DNA of 48,827 nt, from positions 1 through 48,827 of the forward strand of contig CACYHU010000007.1 in the NCBI GenBank assembly GCA_902774215.1, in the 5' to 3' direction. The notes under the pieces were generated by a model. The model ran no database searches. It was not told the origin of the DNA and worked only from the letters and a program-made list of their open reading frames with translations. The first letter of the stretch is position 1, and each line of letters begins with the position of its first letter. The position numbers and the translations under genes are program-made. This document shows positions 17,348 to 26,486 of the stretch, piece by piece. This DNA comes from an uncultured Chloroflexota bacterium. GTDB taxonomy: Bacteria; Chloroflexota; Anaerolineae; Anaerolineales; Anaerolineaceae.

Positions 17348-19999
17348 TCACCTTCTGCCTGATATAAAACGGAAAAAATTAAAAATCAGAAAAACACCAA
17401 CAGTGATTACAGGGATCAGAAGAATCAGGGTCACAAACACAGGCAAGCCATAAAACCGTTTCAGTTTTCCTGCAAAAATGACCGACGTTGCAAGCGCGGT
17501 AACACAAAACATCAAAATTACCGCAGCCCAGACAGAACCGGCCTGACCGGTCAGAATAAAAAGCCAAAGAAGACCGAAATATTTTGTGAAAAACATGGTT
17601 CGTGCCAAAATTCCGGGTTTCCGTCTTCCGCGGAAAATGATGACTGTAAGGTAAGCAGCAAGAAACTCAATACCGTAAATCAGCAGCAATACCAGCAGAT
17701 TGATAACAATCATGCGTTTTCCATTAGAAAAATAATGGTTCATTACAGTCCAGGTGCTGATAAAAGTAATCAGCCCTATCAGACAGGCCGGTCCGTTCAA
17801 TTCTTCGTTTTCAGCGACTTCCCGATAAGCTGTAGGAGAGAAAAACAAGGTTTTGGCAAGGATAAAAATCCAGTTTCTGATATTTATGACTTGATGGAAC
17901 AAAGCCTTCAAAGAAGTCGTATCAACATCTTTTTCCGCAGCTGCATGAAAGACCGGTGAATTTTTGATTTGAGTCAGAACCGGATAAACTTCCCGCGAAT
18001 TTCTAATCGTCTCGGGGATTCTAATAGAAGAAGAGTACATCAGAAAAGGTTCAGTCTGTTGACCGCCGAATCCGCCATGGGAACCAATCAGTTCCTCATA
18101 AGCAGCAACCGTCCCATCCTCATAGACCGGTGAAATAATAACCAGGTCTCCCACACTTGGAAAATTCATAAGATAAGCGAGCTGTTCAGCACGCAGCTCC
18201 GGCTCTTCATACATAAGAAGCGGATCTGTCCCAACAACTTCACCATTTTCCAGATTACGGCAGCCATTTTCACAATACACAACAGGCCCTTCATCCGTAT
18301 GAACGCAAACCGTACCCACTCCGGGATGCAGCGTCAATTGTGTGACCAGTCCGGGATAATAAGCCTCAATTTCTTCATAAGTCAGCTGCTCATCTTTGTT
18401 CCGGAAATAAGCGTTGACCATATTGCCGCTCGCAAGGACAATGATATCATTTGCTTCACTTTCTGCTTTTTCGATTGCATCGTTTTCAGCCGTATTGATC
18501 GCATTTTCCAGATTGTCTGCGGTCTGATGGATCAGGTTGTTCCCTTTCTCGCCGCCCAAAACATTCAGAACTGCAACGACATTGGCGCTGTTATCGTCAT
18601 CATCTTCCACACTCACGACACGCAGTGACTGATCGGAACGGGATGTTCGGTCGGCAAGATCTTTTATATAATCAGCAAGAGAGATTCCGTACCGCTGCTT
18701 AAATGTGGCTCCATACGATTGTCCATGATCGGACAGGATGACCATTTCATATTGCCGGGCATTCGTGATCTGTATCGCTTCATAGATTTTCCGGATGGAG
18801 CGGTCAATACCGCCCAGTGCGTTGAATGCTTCATGGCTATCCGGCCCGGAATGGTGAGCGATCTCATCATAACCGAGAAATGTCGTATAAGCAGCCTCTT
18901 TTCCTTCCGCGACAGCATCCGCGATCATCGCAGTAGAGATATCCCGAAGCAAAATATTCGAGGCACCGCGAATCAATGGATAAAATCCCTTCAGACGATT
19001 CAGGCGAGGCTTTTTCCTTCGGATAAAATCCCACCAATAAGAAAGAACCTCCCGCCCCGCGTCAAGGAATGTCAGCAAAAGGGATTTTGTCATCAGAAAA
19101 GGACGAAGCGAAAAATAAAACAAATCACGGCTGACTTTATTGATCTCCTCCCTGCTGCCGGGAAGAAGACGTGAAGTCGTGAGAATATTTTCGGAAGCAT
19201 TCCCGGAAATGATATTATTTACACTCATCCCGTTGTTTAAGATCCCGCTCGGTTTTTCTCCTTTGAACAGCATCATTTCCATCTCGGCAGCATCCTGAGA
19301 TTTACTGGAACTGTATACACGGCGACCGGCTTTATCATACCAGCGAAACGCACAGATGTTTTCATTGCGTCCGTACATGATCCCCGCCTGACAGGAAGAG
19401 GTCTGAGACGGAATACCGCAGTCATAAGGCCGGACAGTAAAAGAACCTGAAAGCAGCAGATCCTTCAAAAAAGGCATCCTGCCGCTTTCAACAGCTGACA
19501 TCAGCCGCGGGTAAGAGAGTCCGTCAATTTCCAGCATGACGATCCCTTTGGAATAGGACCTTTTTTTGTTTTTTGCTGCCCGCCGCTGACCGAGAATGCT
19601 GTAATAGATGATATCGTCATCCATAGGGATAAGCGTCTGAAGAACCATATTCAAAATTGCAAAGATAAAGGTTGCTGCAATTCCGACCCAGAACCCTGTT
19701 GTCTCAAGTGAAGCAGAAAACTGATCCAGCAGAATTATAAATATCCCATTAAGGAATATGGAAAGCAGCCCGACCGTCAGCGCATTCAGAGGAAGAAGCA
19801 GCATCAGCAGGATCGGACGCAGAGTTGTGTTCATTATTGTCAAAACCAGTCCCAGTTCCATCACCAGCAAATAAAGGGGGACATTCGGCTGCGGATAAAG
19901 AATCATACCGGGCAGCCATTGCGTACAGGCATAAAGACAGACCGAGTTAAAAAACCAGTTTGCAATGAAATGCAGAAGTGTCCGAATAAAGGTTCTCAC
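17348..19999 (-). CDS. holin-4-2/YvlD domain fused to a type I phosphodiesterase (alkaline phosphatase superfamily)
   Basis: The 883-residue protein has three parts. Residues 1 to about 130 are four helices of the phage_holin_4_2/YvlD family (NTTLRPILLMLLLPLN). Residues 150-650 are an alkaline-phosphatase-superfamily phosphodiesterase, with a metal Asp in MLEIDGLSYP, a nucleophile region at PSQTSSCQAG, and further metal ligands in DEIAHHSGPDSH, LSDHGQS and IGSHGGFGG. Four more helices follow at about 735-883. The catalytic part probably faces the outside and cleaves phospho-esters of lipids or nucleotides. The GTG start overlaps the TGA of the upstream epimerase (GTGA), so the trio with the GH13 gene is translationally coupled. 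Despite the holin name there is no phage context. Confidence 0.85.
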   Translation of the reverse strand: MRTFIRTLLHFIANWFFNSVCLYACTQWLPGMILYPQPNVPLYLLVMELGLVLTIMNTTLRPILLMLLLPLNALTVGLLSIFLNGIFIILLDQFSASLETTGFWVGIAATFIFAILNMVLQTLIPMDDDIIYYSILGQRRAAKNKKRSYSKGIVMLEIDGLSYPRLMSAVESGRMPFLKDLLLSGSFTVRPYDCGIPSQTSSCQAGIMYGRNENICAFRWYDKAGRRVYSSSKSQDAAEMEMMLFKGEKPSGILNNGMSVNNIISGNASENILTTSRLLPGSREEINKVSRDLFYFSLRPFLMTKSLLLTFLDAGREVLSYWWDFIRRKKPRLNRLKGFYPLIRGASNILLRDISTAMIADAVAEGKEAAYTTFLGYDEIAHHSGPDSHEAFNALGGIDRSIRKIYEAIQITNARQYEMVILSDHGQSYGATFKQRYGISLADYIKDLADRTSRSDQSLRVVSVEDDDDNSANVVAVLNVLGGEKGNNLIHQTADNLENAINTAENDAIEKAESEANDIIVLASGNMVNAYFRNKDEQLTYEEIEAYYPGLVTQLTLHPGVGTVCVHTDEGPVVYCENGCRNLENGEVVGTDPLLMYEEPELRAEQLAYLMNFPSVGDLVIISPVYEDGTVAAYEELIGSHGGFGGQQTEPFLMYSSSIRIPETIRNSREVYPVLTQIKNSPVFHAAAEKDVDTTSLKALFHQVINIRNWIFILAKTLFFSPTAYREVAENEELNGPACLIGLITFISTWTVMNHYFSNGKRMIVINLLVLLLIYGIEFLAAYLTVIIFRGRRKPGILARTMFFTKYFGLLWLFILTGQAGSVWAAVILMFCVTALATSVIFAGKLKRFYGLPVFVTLILLIPVITVGVFLIFNFFRFISGRR

Positions 20000-20889
20000 T
20001 TTTCCCTTAAATAAGCTAAATTCTGAGTCATACGGGTTGGCATCAAACCAAACTCACGGGGGAGAATATCCAGGGCCGCGATCCTGTCCTCTGCCATATA
20101 ATCCAGCCAGAAATACATAGGTATTCTGTTGGGAAACCATTGTTCATTGGCAATATAGATCGAACGTAAAATATTCGCCTGGACCGGTATGATCCTCTTT
20201 TTTTTATGGATCGTTTCCATCACCAGTTCCAGACATTCACGGAAGGTAAAGGTTTCGATCCCTCCTGTAAATAAGGTTTGGTTTAAAGTGCTGTCATCGT
20301 CAATACAAAGCATCAGCGCAGTGATGAGATCTTCGACCCAAATCGGCTGGATCCGTGTCTGATCACCTCCGGGGATCAATAGTGGACCGCGGGTTTTCAG
20401 TATGAAATCCCGCAGCGCGCTTGTAAAATGATCGTTTTCTCCATATACGATTCCGCTCCGGATAATCGTATACGGCACACCGCTTTCTTTAATTGCAGAT
20501 TCCGCTATGGCTTTAGCCCGGAACAAATTGTAGGCTGAAGAGCGTTCGGCTCCGATGTGGCTGAGATAAATGAACCGTTCCACATCCATCTGCTGCGCGA
20601 CATTGGAAAACATCCTTGCAGCCCGGATATCAACATCTTCATATTCAGCCCGGATACCTTTCCATTCGGTACCGACGAGGTGAATAACTGTGTCGATATC
20701 TTTCATGGACGCACGCAGATTGCGTTCATCGTTCATACTTGAAATCGCGACTTCAACCGAAACTCCGCGAGGGAGTTTCGGATAGTCGCGGGAAGGGTTC
20801 AGCAGCAGGCGGACGGGATATCCCAGCGTGACCAGATGGCTGACCAGGATACGCCCGATAAAGCCTGTTCCGCCGGTTACAAGTATCAT
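19996..20889 (-). CDS. NAD(P)-binding SDR, NDUFA9/atypical epimerase type
   Basis: The 297-residue Rossmann protein starts MILVTGGTGFIG. It has DTVIHLVGTEW, a YLSHIGAERSSAYNLFRAK segment in place of the classical YxxxK, and IIRSGIVYGENDHF. This is the NDUFA9-like atypical extended SDR pattern, seen in quinone or sugar-nucleotide context in various bacteria. The reaction is not predictable. It overlaps the GH13 gene by ATGA and the phosphodiesterase by GTGA. Confidence 0.85.
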   Translation of the reverse strand: MILVTGGTGFIGRILVSHLVTLGYPVRLLLNPSRDYPKLPRGVSVEVAISSMNDERNLRASMKDIDTVIHLVGTEWKGIRAEYEDVDIRAARMFSNVAQQMDVERFIYLSHIGAERSSAYNLFRAKAIAESAIKESGVPYTIIRSGIVYGENDHFTSALRDFILKTRGPLLIPGGDQTRIQPIWVEDLITALMLCIDDDSTLNQTLFTGGIETFTFRECLELVMETIHKKKRIIPVQANILRSIYIANEQWFPNRIPMYFWLDYMAEDRIAALDILPREFGLMPTRMTQNLAYLREK

Positions 20890-23800
20890 AGTTCCTGATC
20901 GGAGTCAGAGGCTTCTGCAGCCTCTTCGCCGGGTTCCTCCATAATCAAGCGGTCATAATGGTATTCGGCATTTTCAATGCGCTCTTCCAATTTATCAGCG
21001 GCTTTTTCAAACAGCAGTGTATCTTCGATTTGTCCGGATAAGCTGCCTGCAGGATCGAATATTCTGAGATAATATCCGCTGATGCGTATGAGGTCCGCAA
21101 GTACCTCTGCAGCTTCTTTGTTGAACCAGGTGACATGATCGTAATAGTTTGTTTTAAGCAGCCGCATGGTATCGCCCTGTTCAAGGATCTTGTCCAGATC
21201 TTCTTCAATGGTTTCAACAGTCCAGTGTTTCATGCTGTCGAGATTGAAGTAAAGCCATTGGATGATTTCAGCCTGCTCATTGGGAGAGATATCATAAAGA
21301 TCCGTGTCCTTCAGACAGCGGGCAAGTGTTTTGGTCAGATGGCATTTTTCGTGAATATTGGGGCGGTCCCCGGCCAGGTCTTCAGTGAGCAGGCGTTCCT
21401 GAGCAGCTATGAGCTCCGCGATCCAGAGGTGAGGTTTGGTATGGATGATCTCAGAGATGGTGCGGGCAGCCCGGGCTGTCTGCTGTGTGTCCGGAATGCG
21501 GACTGTAAGTGGATCGCGAAGCAGGGCTGTTAATCCGCTGACATAGAGGTTGAAGAGGTCTTTGCCATAGGTTTTCGGATAGCCGAATTCTGCCCGGAAA
21601 GCATTGGCCAGGTTTTCAAAGTCTGTCCAGGTTCCGCTGCGGAGTTCATCCCAGGTTTCGGGACGAATCGCGGCTCCGATACCGTTATGGAGCCAACGGA
21701 GTTTGTTTCCGTCAAAACTGCCGCGGTATGGATTCAGAATGTTCCCGAAACGTATCTCTTCAAGGGCTTCCTGAATATCCGGTGTACCTTCGTTATTGAG
21801 CCATTCGAAGAGTCGGCGCCAGGTGCGCTGGTCGTCATCGCGTACTTCATAGACATCATTGAATGCGTAATATTCATAGGCGTGCAGATGCATGTAAAGA
21901 CCTTCGCGGCACACCGTTTCGGAAGAGCGGATGTAATCCAAACCGCGGATGTGATCATGCAGAATCAGGAAATATTCTGAGTCCGGATGGAGACCAAGGC
22001 TTTCGGACAGGGTCGTAGAAGTCATGACCTTGGTGTCGCCCTGTTTGCGGGCAAAGGATACAGACTGTTTTACAAACCCTTCCGTGTCGCCGTAACGGTT
22101 GTTGTAGACAATAAGAGAATGATAATTTTCGCCATAGTTGGAATAGGCATAGACGTTTTCGTCAACATTGCCGTATTGGTTGGCGAAATTATAAAGAACG
22201 AAATTGCGTACTTCGGCGAAGCGGCGGCGCTGATGCAGCAGCGGGAAGATCTCACGGCGATGGCGGTCGAGCAAGCCCTGGTTGACCTGTTCGTTCCAAT
22301 ATGCCCTTTTGTATTCCATTCCGTATTTTTCGCCGAAACCTTCAAGCTGCCCATGTCCAAATAGTGGCAGTCCGGGCATAGTGGAGAGCAGCAGACAGAT
22401 GCCAAAGTATTTGTCGCCGGATCCGAATTGTTCGATTGCGGTTTTTTCGTCAGGATTGTTCATGAAGTTTACGTAACGCTTAAGGATCTCAGGATCAAAT
22501 TCGAGTGTGTTTTTGAGAACCATGCGGTACCGGCCATTGTCTTCGTCACGCAGGAGATTCATGAAAGCGCTGTTATAGACACGATGCATGCCAAGTGTGC
22601 GGACAAAGTAGTTTTCCATCATCCAGAAAGCTTCAGCAAGAAGCAGCGTATCGGGTGCTTCTGCTGCAACGCGGTCGACGACTTCACGCCAGAATTCTTC
22701 AGGGATGGCTTTGTCAAACTCCTCTTTAGTCAATCCATGTTCGGAGCGGGTAGCGATATCTCCGCCGCTGCCGGGTTCAGGGAACCAGAGACGCTGGATT
22801 GACTTTTTAGCAAGGGTCATTGCCGCATCAAAGCGGATAATAGGTGTGTGGCGGGCAACTTCGAGAATGGTCTGGATGACGGTCTCACGTACTTCAGGGT
22901 TAAGGTAGTTGAGCTGTGCGGTATCATTCCAAGGCATTGAGGTACCATCGTTACCATGATAGATGTAGCGGGTATCACCGGTGTTATAGTCGATACGCTG
23001 GAAGACGACTGCAGCATCGGATTGTGTGAAATAGTGGTCTTCAATACGGATACCGATGTTGGGGTCAGGGGAAAGGTTGCCGCAATTGAATCCGTATGTA
23101 GAGTATGGACAATACGGAAGCGAGAGGAATCGGTCCGGATGGTAGAGCACCCAGTCAGAATCAATACCCATATGGTTTGGCACCATATCAGAGGCCATAC
23201 GGATACCATGCTGCCATGCACGCCATTTGAGGTTCTGGAAGGCCTCCTCCCCGCCAAGATCCCATGCTATGGTGTAATCTTTAAGAGAATAAGCGGAAGC
23301 CAGGGCTTCGGGATTACCGCACCACTGCTTGATAGTCTGTGAGGCTTTGGATCGTTCCCAGAGGCCAATGAGCCAGAGTCCGGTAAAACCTTCTTCAGCA
23401 AGTGACTGCAGTTCTTCATCAGGAACATCATTGAGGTGACGGATCTCCCGTCCGTATTTTTTTGAAAGCTGATCGAGCCAAACATAAGTATTTTTGGCCA
23501 TCATGACAAGGCGGGGCATCCATTCGGAATCGGCACTGAAGTTTTCATAGTCTCCATCCAGTCCATCGAAGTTGGGAACCTGAGTTTCACCCGGACCGCC
23601 GAATCCATGCTGTTTGTATTCTTCACGCATGATATCAAGGCTGAGCAGCAGCCGGCGCAGAAAATCACCAAGAATGGCAGCCCAGTGCCGCCGGATATAG
23701 TCGAGCTGATCGAAAAGAGAATCCGGGTGTTTGAGTGCGGGCTGGCGGAGGAAATCAACAAAGGACATGCCTTCAATGGGGGGCTGGGTACGTGCGAACT

Positions 23801-24353
23801 GATCCAGCTGCAGGATGGCCTTGTTATAATCGCATTTTTCGACGAGAGCTGATTCATCGAAGAGTTCTCCTGCAAGCCTCATGGCAGCGGGGTTGCGGTT
23901 CGTGATCCAGAGCATGAGAAGTTCTTCGACGGTATCATAACGGTTTTTGAGTCCCTGCGGATCAGTGGTATCGAGATATTCGGCTACGGTCTGTTTGTTC
24001 TGAAGGACTGCAAGCGGAGGAAATTCTTCACAGAAGGTGTTCAGGACTTCATCGAGTTTTTCGGAGCCAAGTTTTTCATCGAGCCAGTCATAGGCTTCGA
24101 TGTTCAGACGGGGTGCATATTGTTTGCGGTATTGATCCAGGAAGGCATGCATGATCTCATCGAGAAGACCCAATGCGTTCATTTCTCCGATGGACATAGG
24201 TTCTTTACCTTCCTTGGCACGAACGATGTTTATTTTTGCAGTGAATTCGCGGACTGCCCGGAGATCTGCAAAAATAACGTTGCCGTTGTAAGTAAACAAT
24301 TTGTCAGAAAAATCATAGTGTTTTCTGGCTTTGCCTGAAATGTGGAATTCCAT
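20886..24353 (-). CDS. very large GH13 alpha-amylase-family protein
   Basis: The 1155-residue cytoplasmic protein has no signal peptide. The ATG at 24353 has AAGAGGTG upstream and gives MEFHISGKARKHYDF; a 48-codon upstream extension is not convincing. Residues 1 to about 330 are helical. The (beta/alpha)8 GH13 domain lies near 335-760. Region I is DMVPNHMG, region II IIRFDAAM (nucleophile Asp), region III LLLAEAFWM (acid/base Glu) and region IV FMNNPDE. In region IV a Pro stands where the usual NHD His is. About 350 residues of mostly helical sequence follow. Size and layout are unlike ordinary amylases and suggest an alpha-glucan-processing enzyme of unknown specificity. It is first gene of the overlapping trio. 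Confidence 0.85.
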   Translation of the reverse strand: MEFHISGKARKHYDFSDKLFTYNGNVIFADLRAVREFTAKINIVRAKEGKEPMSIGEMNALGLLDEIMHAFLDQYRKQYAPRLNIEAYDWLDEKLGSEKLDEVLNTFCEEFPPLAVLQNKQTVAEYLDTTDPQGLKNRYDTVEELLMLWITNRNPAAMRLAGELFDESALVEKCDYNKAILQLDQFARTQPPIEGMSFVDFLRQPALKHPDSLFDQLDYIRRHWAAILGDFLRRLLLSLDIMREEYKQHGFGGPGETQVPNFDGLDGDYENFSADSEWMPRLVMMAKNTYVWLDQLSKKYGREIRHLNDVPDEELQSLAEEGFTGLWLIGLWERSKASQTIKQWCGNPEALASAYSLKDYTIAWDLGGEEAFQNLKWRAWQHGIRMASDMVPNHMGIDSDWVLYHPDRFLSLPYCPYSTYGFNCGNLSPDPNIGIRIEDHYFTQSDAAVVFQRIDYNTGDTRYIYHGNDGTSMPWNDTAQLNYLNPEVRETVIQTILEVARHTPIIRFDAAMTLAKKSIQRLWFPEPGSGGDIATRSEHGLTKEEFDKAIPEEFWREVVDRVAAEAPDTLLLAEAFWMMENYFVRTLGMHRVYNSAFMNLLRDEDNGRYRMVLKNTLEFDPEILKRYVNFMNNPDEKTAIEQFGSGDKYFGICLLLSTMPGLPLFGHGQLEGFGEKYGMEYKRAYWNEQVNQGLLDRHRREIFPLLHQRRRFAEVRNFVLYNFANQYGNVDENVYAYSNYGENYHSLIVYNNRYGDTEGFVKQSVSFARKQGDTKVMTSTTLSESLGLHPDSEYFLILHDHIRGLDYIRSSETVCREGLYMHLHAYEYYAFNDVYEVRDDDQRTWRRLFEWLNNEGTPDIQEALEEIRFGNILNPYRGSFDGNKLRWLHNGIGAAIRPETWDELRSGTWTDFENLANAFRAEFGYPKTYGKDLFNLYVSGLTALLRDPLTVRIPDTQQTARAARTISEIIHTKPHLWIAELIAAQERLLTEDLAGDRPNIHEKCHLTKTLARCLKDTDLYDISPNEQAEIIQWLYFNLDSMKHWTVETIEEDLDKILEQGDTMRLLKTNYYDHVTWFNKEAAEVLADLIRISGYYLRIFDPAGSLSGQIEDTLLFEKAADKLEERIENAEYHYDRLIMEEPGEEAAEASDSDQEL

Positions 24354-24400
24354 AATATGCACCTCTTGATAATTAGTAGTTGACAATAAATCAACAAATT

Positions 24401-25549
24401 TTAAAGCGAAAAAATGTTGGTTATCACATTCGCACCCAGACCGCCGATATTCTGCGTCATGGCAATCTTTGCACCCTCTACCTGTCCTTCTCCGCATATT
24501 CCCTGCAGCTGCTGGACGGCTTCAACAATTTGATAAAGCCCGGTAGCCCCGACCGGATGTCCCCGGGCTTTGAGTCCGCCCCGGGTAGAGATCGGGATGC
24601 GGCCTTTCAGTGTAATTTCATTTTCCTCGGCCAGCTGCGGTCCCCTGCCCCGTTCAGCAAAACCGCTGCACTCCAGGCTCATTGCGCTGATGATGGTAAA
24701 AGCGTCATGTGCTTCAAACAGGTCGATATCCTCCGGCGTCAGTCCCGCCTGAGCATAGGCCTGCTTCGCGGAACGTTCAACCGCATTCAGCCATAATGGA
24801 TCCTTACGGGCATGCAGTGCTGCTGTATCAGTCGCGGCACCGGAACCAAGGATCCTGACCACGCCCAATTGTCCACAGACATGATCCCATGGTACGATCA
24901 GCACAGCTGCCGCGCCATCCACAACCGGCGGAGCATCCATCACGCTTACAGGATCAGAAACCATTTCCGCCCGCAGGTAAGTCTCTTTGCTGATTGCCTT
25001 ACGGAAACGGGCATTCGGGTTATATACCGCATTGGCATGAGCGTTGATTGAAAAGTTCGCAAAATTTTCACGATTCCAGCCATACTCGATCATATAACGG
25101 CGCATCAGCATCGCATTCAATGCGGTGAATGAGACACCCATATCCCGTTCATATTCCGAATCCGCCGCTGTCGCCAGTTCTGCTGTGATCTCTTCAGCAG
25201 GTGAATCAGTCATTTTTTCAGCACCGACTGCGATGGCAGTATCAACATCACCGGAGGCAACCGCTATCAATGCCTGACGGAATGCGGAAGCGCCTGAACT
25301 GCAGGCTGTTTCCACATGGATACCTTCTGTATGGCGGGCTCCGAGCCAGTCGCCCAAATAGGAGCCGAGATGCAGCTGGTTATTGACTGCACCGGAGAGC
25401 ATATTGCCGAAAAAAACACTGTCAACATTATTCAATCCGGTTTTTTCAAAAATCTGAAGAACCGGCTCTCCGGCTATTTCCAGCAAACTCTTATCCCAAT
25501 GGTCGGATACCGGGATTTGTCCAATTTCCAATATGGCTGCTTCTCTCAA
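24401..25549 (-). CDS. thiolase-family acetyl-CoA acetyltransferase (SCP-x/lipid-transfer type)
   Basis: The 382-residue protein has thiolase landmarks. The nucleophile Cys is in HVETACSSGASAFRQAL, FEAHDAF is near residue 275, and the loop TRGGLKARGHPVGATG carries the catalytic His. The C-terminal catalytic Cys of degradative thiolases is not obvious; the end reads TQNIGGLGAN, as in SCP2/non-decarboxylating archaeal-type thiolases. The TTG start at 25549 is supported by a GGAGGG site a few bases upstream and by the family start (REAAILEIGQIPV). It may act in acetyl-CoA condensation. No HMG-CoA synthase or DUF35 partner is adjacent. Confidence 0.85.
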   Translation of the reverse strand: MREAAILEIGQIPVSDHWDKSLLEIAGEPVLQIFEKTGLNNVDSVFFGNMLSGAVNNQLHLGSYLGDWLGARHTEGIHVETACSSGASAFRQALIAVASGDVDTAIAVGAEKMTDSPAEEITAELATAADSEYERDMGVSFTALNAMLMRRYMIEYGWNRENFANFSINAHANAVYNPNARFRKAISKETYLRAEMVSDPVSVMDAPPVVDGAAAVLIVPWDHVCGQLGVVRILGSGAATDTAALHARKDPLWLNAVERSAKQAYAQAGLTPEDIDLFEAHDAFTIISAMSLECSGFAERGRGPQLAEENEITLKGRIPISTRGGLKARGHPVGATGLYQIVEAVQQLQGICGEGQVEGAKIAMTQNIGGLGANVITNIFSL

Positions 25550-25646
25550 ACGCCCTCCATAATGACCTGTGATACAAACTCACTTACTATCATTATACAT
25601 TTAAATTTTAAAAAGTTCAATTGAGTGAAACGCCACCTGATACAAA

Positions 25647-26309
25647 TCATTTACGCACGGGGAATTTTCCTTCGTCTTCCTCCTGTTCCTGCATAAAGAG
25701 GATAGACTGCCAGGCTTCCGGATCGATCTCACGTCCATCGTAATATTTATTCCGATCCGCCTCCGTGATCTGACGAATAACGCGGCAGGGATTTCCGGCA
25801 GCGACAGACCATTCCGGAATGTTCCGGTTGACCACGCTTCCGGCTCCAATGACCGTATTTGAGCCGATCGTGACACCGGGAAGAACAACGGTATTAGCCC
25901 CGATCCAGACATTATCACCGATGGTAATATCAAAACCATATTCGTACAGAGTGTTACGGGTCGCGGGATGGACCGGATGACCGGCTGTATAAATACCCAC
26001 ATTCGGTGCAAACTGACAGTTATTACCGATCCGAACCATACCTGTATCAATTATGGTACAGTTATAATTGGCGAAAAAGTCTTTTCCGACTTCAATCCTG
26101 TCACCATAATCACAATAAAACGGCGGGTTGACAAAGGCATTTTCAGATTTACCAAACAGCTCCTTCACGATAGCTTTGATCCCGTCAAAATCAGACCGGT
26201 CTATCATGTTCAGCTGCTGTGTCAGCCGTCTTGCACGCTTTTGGGTCTCAAAAATTTCATCATCGGAAATGTAAACCAATCCCTGCTTCATTCTTTCAAT
26301 ATTTTTCAT
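25647..26309 (-). CDS. maltose/galactoside O-acetyltransferase family (hexapeptide repeat)
   Basis: The 220-residue protein has the Maa/LacA layout. An N-terminal helical cap comes first, then FYCDYGDRIEVGKDFFANYN, the catalytic His in YTAGHPVHP, and left-handed beta-helix repeats (ITIGDNVWIGANTVVLPGV, IGSNTVIGAGSVVNRNIP). It transfers acetyl from acetyl-CoA to a sugar hydroxyl. Its C-terminus runs about 20 residues past the usual end (ADRNKYYDGREID onward). It is 97 bases upstream of the thiolase; a joint transcript is possible but no functional link is evident. Confidence 0.88.
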   Translation of the reverse strand: MKNIERMKQGLVYISDDEIFETQKRARRLTQQLNMIDRSDFDGIKAIVKELFGKSENAFVNPPFYCDYGDRIEVGKDFFANYNCTIIDTGMVRIGNNCQFAPNVGIYTAGHPVHPATRNTLYEYGFDITIGDNVWIGANTVVLPGVTIGSNTVIGAGSVVNRNIPEWSVAAGNPCRVIRQITEADRNKYYDGREIDPEAWQSILFMQEQEEDEGKFPVRK

Positions 26310-26433
26310 TAGCGGCCTCTTTATCCATCTTATTAACGTAATACCACTTTGGATTAAATTTCAGAACCTGATCAATTCAATAAATATAACGATTTCTTCT
26401 CAAAAAAGTCATTTCAGGGTCGTTATTAACACA

Positions 26434-26469
26434 AAACACCCCGAAATGAAAATTTACTCCGGGGTGTTT
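26434..26469 (-). terminator. intrinsic terminator after the MsmX-type ATPase
   Basis: AAACACCCCG (26434-26443) pairs with CGGGGTGTTT (26460-26469) around a 16-base loop. On the minus strand the stem runs into GTTTTGTGTT. It lies 18 bases past the ATPase stop. Confidence 0.85.
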
Positions 26470-26486
26470 CACATTTAAAATTTTAA

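Noticed and set aside
17348-19999. phage-derived region because of the holin-family domain
   Set aside because: The YvlD/holin-4-2 domain is common in chromosomal membrane proteins; no lysin, capsid, integrase or attachment site is nearby.
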